From Tumebacillus flagellatus (GTDB lineage Bacteria; Bacillota; Bacilli; Tumebacillales; Tumebacillaceae): a stretch of DNA of 64,000 nucleotides. Each line of letters starts with the position of its first letter. Within the stretch, counting starts at the first letter, position 1. The stretch is taken from NCBI RefSeq assembly GCF_000714935.1, contig NZ_JMIR01000003.1, forward strand, positions 62,001-126,000, given 5' to 3'. The translations under genes and the position numbers were made by a program. Shown here piece by piece: positions 1 to 7,987 of this stretch. The notes below the pieces were generated by a model. That model worked only from the letters and a program-made list of their open reading frames with translations. It did no database searches and was not told the origin of the DNA.

Positions 1-106
1 GCACCACATGCCCGGTATCTTTGAAAACATAGTACGCCATTCCCAAACTTCCCAAGAGAATCAAGAAGCAGACGGGAAGTGTCAGATTCGCACGAATCGA
101 TTTCAT
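1..106 (-). CDS. Membrane or exported protein, N-terminal part only
   Basis: The reading frame starts at an ATG (104-106 on the plus strand as CAT) and runs off the left edge after 35 codons. An AGGGGGG ribosome binding site lies just upstream of the start, which supports a real gene. The visible part is a short basic N-terminus (MKSIRANL) followed by a hydrophobic stretch (about residues 9-27) that would be a signal peptide or a membrane anchor. The product cannot be identified from this piece. Confidence 0.55.
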   Translation of the reverse strand, partial: MKSIRANLTLPVCFLILLGSLGMAYYVFKDTGHVV

Positions 107-185
107 CGCATGTCCCCCCTGGATCATCCTATTCGCAATCTCCGGTCGTCATTCATGGTAGGATAAGGAGAGGAGGTTGATTCCA

Positions 186-590
186 ATGTCAAAACGAGAA
201 GTGACTCTCACTATTATTGTCCGTTCCACGGAGATTGACGTCAACGGGCATGTGAACAACGCCAAATATCTCGAATACCTCGAATGGGGCCGCGAAGAGT
301 GGTACGAAGTGAACGGGCTGCATTACGATGTGTTTGCACAGATGGGAATCCAGACGGTCACGGTGAACATCAACATCAACTACCGCAAAGAGTGCAAGCA
401 AGGCGACCAACTGACCATCACAACCGCTCCGGAACGCATGGGCAACACGTCGTATTCGCTCAAGCAAGAGATTCGCAATCAAGCGGGCGAACTGTGCGCC
501 GACGCGGTGGTGACGTCCGTGGCGATGGACATTGAAACCCGCAAAGGAAAGGCAACGCCGGACACTTTGAGAGTGTTGTTTAACAATTAG
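186..590 (+). CDS. Acyl-CoA thioesterase, hotdog fold (YbgC/FadM type)
   Basis: A 134-residue protein with the short-chain hotdog thioesterase pattern. Near the N-terminus it carries the 4-hydroxybenzoyl-CoA thioesterase-like signature DVNGHVNNAKYLEYLEWGR (from about residue 13), in which the Asp is the usual catalytic residue; a hydrophobic beta-sheet half follows. Family members hydrolyse acyl-CoA thioesters in the cytosol; the substrate cannot be read from the sequence. The ATG at 186 is preferred to the TTG at 177 because a GGAGAGGAGG ribosome binding site sits at the right distance from it. No operon partner is obvious. Confidence 0.85.
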   Translation: MSKREVTLTIIVRSTEIDVNGHVNNAKYLEYLEWGREEWYEVNGLHYDVFAQMGIQTVTVNININYRKECKQGDQLTITTAPERMGNTSYSLKQEIRNQAGELCADAVVTSVAMDIETRKGKATPDTLRVLFNN

Positions 591-688
591 ATTTAGTGAT
601 TTGTGAATTGAAATTGAATGCTCTTCGTGTGATAATACTTGAGGTAGTTGCACAGAAAATTATTTAACAATTGAGGAGCAGTTGTTGC

Positions 689-1030
689 ATGGAAGATGTT
701 TTGACAAGTGCAGGAGAGCAGACGTTATGGTCAGGGCTGGCGAATCGGACGCAGAACGCGTTCCGGGCGGTAAGCGGTACACTGTACCTCACCAACCGCA
801 AATTGTCGTTCGTCGTCCATCCGTTCGACTCGAACGTGTGGGGTCAGAACTGGAGCGCGGAACTTCACGAGATCAAAGCGGTCGACTTGCATCCGATCGA
901 TTTGAAAGACCTGTTCGGCGGCGGATTGCGCAAGCGATTGCGTGTGGAAATGGTCGACGGAAGCGTGGAGTTGTTCGTCGTCAACCATCTGGAGCGGGTG
1001 ATCGCGCTGCTGAGACAACAGATCTGCTGA
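689..1030 (+). CDS. PH/GRAM-like domain protein of unknown function
   Basis: 113 residues, cytosolic, without signal peptide or membrane segment. The pattern 'SGTLYLTNRKLSFVVHPF' followed by beta strands and a closing helix resembles bacterial PH/GRAM-like domains, which often read 'GxLyLTnxRLxF'. That is a fold guess, not a function. The ATG at 689 follows a TTGAGGAG ribosome binding site; an upstream in-frame TTG at 671 overlaps that site and is not the likely start. Confidence 0.6.
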   Translation: MEDVLTSAGEQTLWSGLANRTQNAFRAVSGTLYLTNRKLSFVVHPFDSNVWGQNWSAELHEIKAVDLHPIDLKDLFGGGLRKRLRVEMVDGSVELFVVNHLERVIALLRQQIC

Positions 1031-1138
1031 TTGTCTCTTGGGCTTCTAATAAAAACATAAGAACTTGTAACAGGGCAGATACTACCACCGACTGTATGTA
1101 CACGAGAGAAACGTGAGATGCAAGGAGGAGTTCTGCCG

Positions 1139-1714
1139 ATGCGACGCATGTGGCTGATTTTGTTTGTCTTGGTGTTGGGAGTCTCCACCCCCTACGCTGT
1201 GAAGCGGTGGGAAGCGGGAGCGGCGGAGAAACGGCCGACCGCGCTGGAAGTGGTGTCAAACGGCGCCGTGCAGCCGTTGCAGGACGGGTTGTATTCGTAC
1301 AAGGGCATCGACACGCGGCATGATCTGCAGTGCGTGGAGTACGCCGAGCGGTTTTACACGACGCTGTACCCGCAGAGTTTTCCGTTTCACAACTCCGGCC
1401 CCGGCGCGTATGACATCTGGGAAGGCGTGGCGGAGAACAAGGACGTCGGCGGTTGGGCGTCGCACCGACAGTTTTTTACCGCGTATGAGAACGGCACGAC
1501 CGTTGTGCAGCCGGACGACATGCTGCTGTACGACCGCACGCGCGGCGGCGGCTGGGGGCATATCGCCATCATCGCGGAAGTGCACCCGGATGCGGTGGTG
1601 ATTCTGGAGCAAAACTCCGGTCACGACACCCGCAAAGTGCTGCCGCTCGTCGAGAACCGCATCCTCGACCGCGGCGTCAAAGGCGTGATTCGCCTCAAAA
1701 CCAAGGACAAGTAA
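1139..1714 (+). CDS. Secreted CHAP/NlpC-P60-like cysteine amidase
   Basis: 191 residues. The N-terminus (MRRMWLILFVLVLGV) is a signal peptide or membrane anchor. The remainder carries the CHAP-type layout: a nucleophile Cys in LQCVEYAERFY and a His in GGWGHIAIIAEV, with a later Glu/Asn in ILEQNSG. Such enzymes cut amide bonds in peptidoglycan peptides or related amidated substrates outside the cell. An AAGGAGG site lies inside the first codons of a longer frame starting at 1118, so the ATG at 1139 is chosen. The gene is followed directly by a terminator, so it is probably monocistronic. Confidence 0.75.
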   Translation: MRRMWLILFVLVLGVSTPYAVKRWEAGAAEKRPTALEVVSNGAVQPLQDGLYSYKGIDTRHDLQCVEYAERFYTTLYPQSFPFHNSGPGAYDIWEGVAENKDVGGWASHRQFFTAYENGTTVVQPDDMLLYDRTRGGGWGHIAIIAEVHPDAVVILEQNSGHDTRKVLPLVENRILDRGVKGVIRLKTKDK

Positions 1715-1744
1715 GAGACCCTCCTGTTGGAAGGTCTCTTTTTC
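1714..1744 (+). terminator. Rho-independent terminator
   Basis: AGAGACC at 1714-1720 pairs with GGTCTCT at 1733-1739 and is followed by a T run. It begins at the stop codon of the CHAP-type gene. Confidence 0.8.
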
Positions 1745-1773
1745 TACCTTTCGATCGGTTTGAAAAAAGTATG

Positions 1774-1802
1774 AAAAAACCGCCCGACTCTGCGGTGGGC
1801 GG
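1774..1802 (-). terminator. Rho-independent terminator
   Basis: On the minus strand CCGCCC (1797-1802) pairs with GGGCGG (1780-1785) and is followed by six T. It lies 20 bases past the end of the 71-residue minus-strand gene. Confidence 0.7.
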
Positions 1803-1822
1803 TGGGTTGTGACTCGTCATGG

Positions 1823-2038
1823 TTACTCGTAATGGTGGAAGTTTCCTTCCGCTTGGTCGATTTGCTCAGCCAGTTCGAGGAAATCCTTGCCGTTGATGAC
1901 TTCGGTGTCGTCCGTGTAATGAGACGGAAGCTTGCCGCGGTGTACCAGCTCTTGAAGTTCAGCCACTCTCATCCCCGTACGATCGGACAATTCAAACAGC
2001 GTGTATGTCTTGTCCTTCTGAATGCGATGGTTGGTCAT
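1823..2038 (-). CDS. Small protein, possible MerR/excisionase-like helix-turn-helix
   Basis: 71 residues, no membrane segment. The central part (TYTLFELSDRTGMRVAELQELVHRGKLP) reads like a small winged helix or excisionase-type DNA-binding segment, followed by an acidic C-terminus. No specific family is recognised. The ATG at 2038 is preferred over the one at 2059 because AAGGGGAA lies upstream at normal spacing. It lies downstream of the PfkB kinase gene on the same strand and ends at a terminator. Confidence 0.55.
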   Translation of the reverse strand: MTNHRIQKDKTYTLFELSDRTGMRVAELQELVHRGKLPSHYTDDTEVINGKDFLELAEQIDQAEGNFHHYE

Positions 2039-2131
2039 GACACCATTCCCCTTCCACATGGTACTCTCACACAGTTTAAGATACCAAGGTGGCGTCGAAC
2101 TTATGCTGGTGGAATCCTCAAGATGTATCTC

Positions 2132-3070
2132 TTAGTTCAGAACACGCGCACGTTGGAACAACGGGTCGTTCTGCACTTTCACTCCGATTTCCGGGTCGAC
2201 GTTCGCTTTCGACGAGATCGTCCACGCGGCGAGTTTCGTTCCGCATTCAACCGCTTGCGTCAAACCAAAGCCGTTTGCCAACCCGTGCACGGTGCCGGAG
2301 AAGAATGCGTCTCCCGCCCCGGTCGTGTCGACCACTTTGACCGGCTCGCACGGCACGAAGCCGAACTCGTTGTTCTCGCGGTCGTAGAACACGCTGCCCT
2401 GCTCGCCCATCGTGATAACGGCCGTTCGCAGCCCGCCTTGGGTCAGTTCGCGAGCGGCCATCTTGCACTCCTCCGGAGAGGTCAGCGTCAAGCCGAGGAA
2501 TTCCTCCGCTTCGGCTTTGTTGCAGATGAACAGGTTCAGTTGGTTGATCATCGTCTTGCGCTGCATCAACACTTCCAAGTTGCCGACAATGCCGTAGACC
2601 GGCTTGCCGTATTGCTTCGCCCAGCCAAAAATCTGATTGACGACACGCTCGCCGAGGTCGAACTCCAATACAACGGCGTCGGTGTTCTTGACGATCTCTT
2701 CGCCCTGTGTCTCCAGAAGGGTTTCCAACGGTTGCAAGTTCGGTTTTTGCGAAATGGAAGAAGCCAAATCTCCATCATAGTCGAGAACGGCAAGCCACAT
2801 GCCCATGCCGCGGTCTGCTTTCACCACGCGGTTCGTGTCGATGCCGAGCTGCTGCAGATCGGCCACCACGGATTCGCCTTGGGAGGTGATGTCCACGGAG
2901 GACACAAACTCCACTCGGTTTCCGGCACGTCCGATCGCTTCCGCAACGTTGCGCCCCACGCCGCCGTTGGCAAACTCAATATTCCCTACGTTCTTGCACT
3001 CCGCGTTGATCTTGGCGTTTGCATAGCCTTTGATGTCTACGAAAACGGTCCCGATCACTGTAATCGTCAA
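2132..3070 (-). CDS. PfkB-family carbohydrate kinase
   Basis: About 312 residues, the usual length for ribokinase-like sugar or nucleoside kinases. The N-terminal 'FANGGVGRNVAEAIGRAG' is the first PfkB signature and 'VVDTTGAGDAFFSGTVHG' near residue 245 is the second, with the catalytic Asp in GAGD. It should transfer phosphate from ATP to a sugar, nucleoside or pseudouridine-like substrate that the sequence does not reveal. The TTG at 3070 is preferred: it follows a GAGGGAGG site, whereas the ATG at 3094 would lie only about 10 bases from the predicted transcription start of the -10 box at 3111-3116. Confidence 0.85.
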   Translation of the reverse strand: MTITVIGTVFVDIKGYANAKINAECKNVGNIEFANGGVGRNVAEAIGRAGNRVEFVSSVDITSQGESVVADLQQLGIDTNRVVKADRGMGMWLAVLDYDGDLASSISQKPNLQPLETLLETQGEEIVKNTDAVVLEFDLGERVVNQIFGWAKQYGKPVYGIVGNLEVLMQRKTMINQLNLFICNKAEAEEFLGLTLTSPEECKMAARELTQGGLRTAVITMGEQGSVFYDRENNEFGFVPCEPVKVVDTTGAGDAFFSGTVHGLANGFGLTQAVECGTKLAAWTISSKANVDPEIGVKVQNDPLFQRARVLN

Positions 3071-3110
3071 GGTTTCGTCCTCCCTCTGTGTCATCCCCTA
3101 TAGTAATTCT

Positions 3111-3139
3111 ATTATACTGCGCCTTTCGACATAACCCAA
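3111..3139 (-). promoter_or_regulatory. Sigma-A promoter of the PfkB kinase gene
   Basis: On the minus strand TTGGGT (3134-3139) and TATAAT (3111-3116) are separated by 17 bases. The -10 box is perfect, the -35 box is weak. Confidence 0.6.
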
Positions 3140-3185
3140 CATTTTTTTACACATTCTATAAATTAGTTTGACTCCCATCTCAACA

Positions 3186-3222
3186 AAAAGAACTCCCTCC
3201 GCTTCCGGAGAGAGTCCTTTTT
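3186..3222 (-). terminator. Terminator of the InhA protease gene
   Basis: On the minus strand GGACTCTCTCCG pairs with GGAGGGAGTTC around a short loop and ends in a T run. It starts a few bases past the stop codon of the protease gene. T runs lie on both sides, so it could work in both directions. Confidence 0.8.
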
Positions 3223-3225
3223 CAA

Positions 3226-5619
3226 TTATTTGTAGAGAACGACTGCGCCGACAGACTTGTTGCCCGCTGCACCGTTGACGCGAACTTTCAAGCCGTAAGA
3301 GGTCAGGTCGCGGCCTGCATCCGGCATGAACGGGTTTGCAAAGGACTTGGAGTCGTCAAACAGCGACTCGCCCGGCAGGCTCGGGTATGTCAGCGTTTGC
3401 ACGCCCGGGTAGTTCAGGTTCAGACCGGAAGTCGGAGCGAGACCGAACGCCGCGTCTGCGATTTGGTAACGGGTCGATGCGGTTGCCCCGGTGCTCCAGA
3501 CCATGTTCTGGCCGAGGTGAGCGTCGACGACGCCGAGGAAGCCTTTGCCCGGATGGGTGCCGGTCCAGTTGTCGGTGTAGGAATCGTCCACATACCAGAC
3601 CACGAGGCCCGGATCGTAAGACATCAGGGACGCGCCGCGGCGCAGGTGCGCCAGACCTTGGTCTACGCCCGCTTGGTTACGCCATTCCATCAGGTAGTAG
3701 TGATCGGTGTATTTGTTGCCGTCGTTTTTCGTGAAGCCGTTGTAGGTGAACGCATCGGTCGCTTGCTCGCCGTCCTCGTTCAGAACGGTTTTGCCGTCTG
3801 CCGTGACTTTGATGTTGTCGACGAAGAAGCCGTCATAGTTCGTGCCGGCGTCCGTCGCATAACGGAAGCGCAGTTGGATTTTCTTGCCCGCGTATGGCGA
3901 GAGGTCGAACGTTTGGTTTTGCCAGCCGTTCGATTTGCCCGTGAAGCCCGGAACGGAAGAGATGATGTTCGGGTAGGACTGCGGGTCGATGTCGGAACGG
4001 GTGTTGGCGTTTGCGAGCGATTTCCAAGAAGCGCCGTTGTCGGTGGAAACTTGGACGAATCCGTAGTCCCACGCTTCTTCGATGTTGTACCAGGTATCGA
4101 AGTTCAGAGACGCTTGCGCCTTGCCGGTCAGGTCGACGGCGGTGACCATGTTGCGGTCGATTTTGTCGCCGTTGCCGCCCCAGAAATCATGCGCGCCGGA
4201 AAGCGGTGCGAGCATCGGGGTTTTCTTCTGCGGCAAGTTTACGCGCAACTGGGTATAGTTCTGACCGTTCGGAGAGTTCGCTTGGTCGAGCAGGAACTGT
4301 GACCCCTTGGTCGAAATGTCGTTCCAGTTGACGACTTTCTGAGACATCCAGTTGCCGCCGAGAGTCGCTTGGAAGAACTGCTTCGCCCACGGTGAGAAGC
4401 CGGTCGGTTCCGCGCCAGGGATGTCGCCCGCCCAAGAGCCGCTCGCCATGATCGACCAATAGCCGATCGCTTCGCCGGTGCCGGAGTAGACCGTGTCATA
4501 CTCGTCCGGCAGTCCGAGGTTGTGACCGAATTCGTGCGAGAAGACGCCGGTTGCGCCGTCTTCCGGCATGACCATGTAGTCATAGAAGCCCGGCAATCCT
4601 TTGCCAAGACCGTCCGGATCATAGAAGACCGCCGAGCGGTGCGACCAGATCGCGTTGTTGCCGAGCTTGCCGCCGCCCGCTTCTTGGCCCATTCCGGAGT
4701 GAATCAGCATCAAGTTGTCGACGAGGCCGTCCGGCTCGTGCGTGTTGCCGTCGCCGTCGAGGTCGTGCGGATCTTCTTGGTCGTAGTCTTGCAGCGGAAT
4801 GCCTGCCGCCAGCGCTGCGTCGTACACGTCCTTGACGAACTGTTTCGAGCCGCCTGGCGTGACGTTGTCATGGCCGCCCTTGGGGTTGTCCGCCCCGTAG
4901 TACGCCGCCGTGTGCGGAACTTTCAGCCAGCCGTACGCTTTGCCGTCGACGGTGAACGTGCCGCCCGATTGCTGGAGGTAGAATTGGCGCTGCGACACGA
5001 GGTTTTCGCCGTGCGGGCCGGTCAAGCCGTTTTTGCCGAAGATCATGTCTTCGTAGTGTTGCAGGGTGTAGTCGGAGTAGTAGTTGTCCGATTCGCCAGG
5101 CTTGATTTGGTTGTGCTCGAAATCTGCAAATTCAACCGCGAGAACGAGCACTTTTTTCGTTTGAACCGGGCCGGTGTAGGCCGTTTCTTGAACCGGGTCC
5201 GGCTGTTTTTTATAATGTCCGTTTTTGTTGCCGTTGCCGTTGAGCAGGCCGTTGTTGAAGCCCTTGAACTTCGATTGGGTCGCAGCGTTTTGCGCTTTGA
5301 CTTGAGCGGCGAACGGATCGTTACCTTTTACGTCGTAGTCGGTCTTGCTTTTCAGTTGGATGTACGATTGGAGCGCGGCTTGTTTCTCTGCGTCCGTCGC
5401 GTCTTGGTTGATGATCCCCTGATTGATCAACGACTCAAGAAGTTTATCTTCATTGACAATATTCATGTCGATATCGCCGTGAGTGTCCGCTTGAACCAGA
5501 GCTGCCGATGCTGCTCCAGCGTCCGTTTGCGGTGCTGCGAACACGTTGCCGGTAAGCAGCGTACTTGCCATCATCGCAGTCGCGACGCCAGCAGCCACTT
5601 TTTTCTTTCTCTTTGCCAT
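3226..5619 (-). CDS. inhA: Immune inhibitor A metalloprotease, M6 family
   Basis: 797 residues, the usual length for secreted InhA proteases. Order: basic signal peptide (MAKRKKKVAAGVATAMMAST, cleaved near AFA), a propeptide-like region up to about residue 130, the M6 catalytic domain, then beta-rich C-terminal domains. The zinc site HEFGHNLGLPDEYD lies at residues 362-375, followed by SIMASGSW as the Met turn. InhA enzymes are zinc proteases released into the medium that degrade host or environmental proteins. The ATG at 5619 follows AGGGGG and the gene has its own near-consensus promoter and terminator, so it is probably monocistronic. Confidence 0.95.
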   Translation of the reverse strand: MAKRKKKVAAGVATAMMASTLLTGNVFAAPQTDAGAASAALVQADTHGDIDMNIVNEDKLLESLINQGIINQDATDAEKQAALQSYIQLKSKTDYDVKGNDPFAAQVKAQNAATQSKFKGFNNGLLNGNGNKNGHYKKQPDPVQETAYTGPVQTKKVLVLAVEFADFEHNQIKPGESDNYYSDYTLQHYEDMIFGKNGLTGPHGENLVSQRQFYLQQSGGTFTVDGKAYGWLKVPHTAAYYGADNPKGGHDNVTPGGSKQFVKDVYDAALAAGIPLQDYDQEDPHDLDGDGNTHEPDGLVDNLMLIHSGMGQEAGGGKLGNNAIWSHRSAVFYDPDGLGKGLPGFYDYMVMPEDGATGVFSHEFGHNLGLPDEYDTVYSGTGEAIGYWSIMASGSWAGDIPGAEPTGFSPWAKQFFQATLGGNWMSQKVVNWNDISTKGSQFLLDQANSPNGQNYTQLRVNLPQKKTPMLAPLSGAHDFWGGNGDKIDRNMVTAVDLTGKAQASLNFDTWYNIEEAWDYGFVQVSTDNGASWKSLANANTRSDIDPQSYPNIISSVPGFTGKSNGWQNQTFDLSPYAGKKIQLRFRYATDAGTNYDGFFVDNIKVTADGKTVLNEDGEQATDAFTYNGFTKNDGNKYTDHYYLMEWRNQAGVDQGLAHLRRGASLMSYDPGLVVWYVDDSYTDNWTGTHPGKGFLGVVDAHLGQNMVWSTGATASTRYQIADAAFGLAPTSGLNLNYPGVQTLTYPSLPGESLFDDSKSFANPFMPDAGRDLTSYGLKVRVNGAAGNKSVGAVVLYK

Positions 5620-5669
5620 GTCATTGCCCCCTTGTCTTAGAAACCCTTTTATCTGTGTGGTGCAACGAC

Positions 5670-5698
5670 AGTATAATTGACGGAAAATTTAGAGTCAA
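5670..5698 (-). promoter_or_regulatory. Sigma-A promoter of inhA
   Basis: On the minus strand TTGACT (5693-5698) and TATACT (5670-5675) are 17 bases apart, each one base from consensus. Confidence 0.75.
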
Positions 5699-5837
5699 TA
5701 GATTTTTATCAAAAATTTTTATATGTTTAAAATGTGTCTGATTTTTTATACCACACAATTTCCCTCGCTGAAATCTTGACGAAACTTCACTTTCTAGGCA
5801 ATGTTGTAAGGGGAAGTACAACAGAGAGGATTCTTAT

Positions 5838-7739
5838 ATGAAAAAAATTCTACTGGGCGTCCTGTTGGCCGCCGTTGTGTTCGCGCCGCTGCATCTTCCG
5901 ACCCAGACCAACGCGTTTCCCAACCAAGACAAGCATCACGCGATGCTTCGGTTAGAAGATGTCGGTCCGGGCGGGTCGTATGAAACACTGGACGACTTGG
6001 GCAAGCTGCGCGCGATTTTCGAATATCTGGAAAGTCAGCATGTCCCGTTTCATGTCGCGACCATCCCGCGTTCCAAACACATCCAACCGGACGGCACTTG
6101 GTATGAGAAGGGCATCGACGACCCGAACCCGGATGACACCGTAAAAGCGTTTATCAATCTGTTGCGCGACGCGCAAGATCACGGCGCGGTGCTCGGCATG
6201 CACGGATACACGCACCAATACGGCGACGCCAAGCGCTCGGATCACAACCAAGACTCGGGCACCGGCTTTGAGTTCAACGTCAAGGGGGCCGATGAAACCC
6301 TGACACCGGAGTACGCGTCGGACAAAATCCAAAAGAGCCTCGCCGCGTTCTACAAAGTCGGGTTCGTGCCCGGCTTTTGGGAATCGCCGCACTACAACGA
6401 CACCCGCGAACAAGAGGAAGTGTTCCGCTCCTACATGGGGGTGCTCTACCAGCCGGACTTCCGCTCGCTGCGCTCGTTTAAAGACATGACGATGTACGAG
6501 ACGGAGAACACGTTCGGCTCGCCGACGCTCGGGTCGGCGTACATTCCGGCTCCGCTGAAGTACATCACGGACGCAGCCAGCGTCACCAACGTGCTGAACC
6601 GCCTCGATACGTATCGCGGCCTCGGCGCGATGTACTACCATCCGTTCCTCGAATTCCCGTTCCTCGAACCGGTGCTCGGCAAGGACGGCAAGCCCGTCGT
6701 GCGCGACGGGCTCCCGGAATATCGGTATAAGTCGGGAGCGCCGTCCAACCTGCATCGGTTGGTCGACGGATTCCGCGAACGGGGATTTCAATGGGAATCG
6801 ATCTACGACGTGTTGCCGTACACGCCCGCGCACCGCGTGGAATTGCCGCTGGGCACAGAAGCGCACGACCTGCTGCTCGGCCACGTCAGCGGCAGCCGTT
6901 CCACAGACGTTGTGGTTCGCGACCAGAATCGCATCCAAGTGTTCACCGGCAACTACGAATGGCCGCGCAACCGCACGCAACCGGCTGGGCGCGAATGGTT
7001 GAAGACGACGTTTGCTCCGTCTGAGCAATTCCTGCTCGGCGATGCCGACTCCGACGGACTAGACGACCTGCTGGCGTACGACAAAGCCAACGGCACCCTG
7101 CGCCTCTTCCGTTCGAACGGTTCGAAGTTCGAGGATGCCCGAGCGATCGGCACGCTGCCCGGCGGTTTTGATCTGGTCGCCATGGCGGATCTCAACGCCG
7201 ACCGGCACGCCGACTTGCTGATGCGGCGCGGCGACGAACTCTGGTCGGTCTGGAACTCCAACGGCCGTTTTGCCGACGCGCGCAAAGTCACTTCCCTCCC
7301 GCACGATGCGATCGTGCGCTGCGGCGATTTCAACGGCGACAAGCGCGACGACGTGCTGGTATACTCGCCGGAGTTGCGAGAGATTCGCATCTACAGCCTC
7401 ACGTCCAACAACAACGCATCTTGGGACGAGATCGGGCACACCGCCGTTCCTCATTCGGAAAAAACCACTCAGTTGCTTACCGGAGACGTCAACGGCGACG
7501 GACTTACCGACGTCACGATGTACGACCCGGAGAGCGGCATCTGGCAAGAGCTCGACAACACCGGGAGCGCGAACTTGAAGCCGCACGACAACCTCTACGG
7601 TCCGTGGGCGAGCGGCGAGCACACGGCGTTTGCCGCAGATTTCGACGGAAACGGGCGCAGCGACATCGCCGCGTTCGATCCCGTGCACCACACGCTCGAC
7701 CTCTCGCTGTCGTTCCGCTCGAAGACACCGCAACCGTAA
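5838..7739 (+). CDS. Secreted DUF2334 polysaccharide-deacetylase-like protein with FG-GAP repeats
   Basis: 633 residues. A signal peptide (MKKILLGVLLAAVVFAPLHL, cleaved near TNA) precedes a DUF2334-type domain of about 320 residues. It starts with 'MLRLEDVGPGG', has 'PFHVATIPR' and the metal-site-like GMHGYTHQYG, all typical of the NodB-like deacetylase superfamily. The C-terminal half (about 340-620) holds at least four FG-GAP/VCBS-type repeats with calcium-loop motifs such as GDADSDGLDDLL, GDFNGDKRDDVL, GDVNGDGLTDVT and ADFDGNGRSDIA. This suggests an exported enzyme acting on an extracellular glycan, with a beta-propeller for binding. The ATG follows GAGAGGA. The substrate is unknown. Confidence 0.85.
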   Translation: MKKILLGVLLAAVVFAPLHLPTQTNAFPNQDKHHAMLRLEDVGPGGSYETLDDLGKLRAIFEYLESQHVPFHVATIPRSKHIQPDGTWYEKGIDDPNPDDTVKAFINLLRDAQDHGAVLGMHGYTHQYGDAKRSDHNQDSGTGFEFNVKGADETLTPEYASDKIQKSLAAFYKVGFVPGFWESPHYNDTREQEEVFRSYMGVLYQPDFRSLRSFKDMTMYETENTFGSPTLGSAYIPAPLKYITDAASVTNVLNRLDTYRGLGAMYYHPFLEFPFLEPVLGKDGKPVVRDGLPEYRYKSGAPSNLHRLVDGFRERGFQWESIYDVLPYTPAHRVELPLGTEAHDLLLGHVSGSRSTDVVVRDQNRIQVFTGNYEWPRNRTQPAGREWLKTTFAPSEQFLLGDADSDGLDDLLAYDKANGTLRLFRSNGSKFEDARAIGTLPGGFDLVAMADLNADRHADLLMRRGDELWSVWNSNGRFADARKVTSLPHDAIVRCGDFNGDKRDDVLVYSPELREIRIYSLTSNNNASWDEIGHTAVPHSEKTTQLLTGDVNGDGLTDVTMYDPESGIWQELDNTGSANLKPHDNLYGPWASGEHTAFAADFDGNGRSDIAAFDPVHHTLDLSLSFRSKTPQP

Positions 7740-7770
7740 CAACGAAATATGCAGTTCATGCAACAAATCA

Positions 7771-7812
7771 AAACATCCGGCCTTGAAATCTTCAGGGCCG
7801 GATGTTTTTTTA
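7771..7812 (+). terminator. Rho-independent terminator
   Basis: AACATCCGGCC at 7772-7782 pairs with GGCCGGATGTT at 7796-7806, followed by a T run. It ends the DUF2334 gene. Confidence 0.9.
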
Positions 7813-7884
7813 TGCGATGTAACGCAAATGCAAGTGAAAACGGTTACGACGGAACCTCAATTCCGTTCACCTTCCGCCAATTGT

Positions 7885-7913
7885 TTGAACATTCCATAAC
7901 TTCCGCATACAAT
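7885..7913 (+). promoter_or_regulatory. Sigma-A promoter of the amt operon
   Basis: TTGAAC (7885-7890) and TACAAT (7908-7913) are separated by exactly 17 bases. The GTG start of amt lies 75 bases further on. Confidence 0.65.
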
Positions 7914-7987
7914 GAACCCAACACGGGATGTCAGATTACCTGACACAAACTTTTCATCACATCATCTCATCGAGGAGCGTGATTCAA

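Noticed and set aside
1802-3103. A 433-residue plus-strand open frame
   Set aside because: It is the antisense shadow of the PfkB kinase and the 71-residue gene, which have family motifs, ribosome binding sites and a promoter; high G+C at third positions leaves long antisense frames open.
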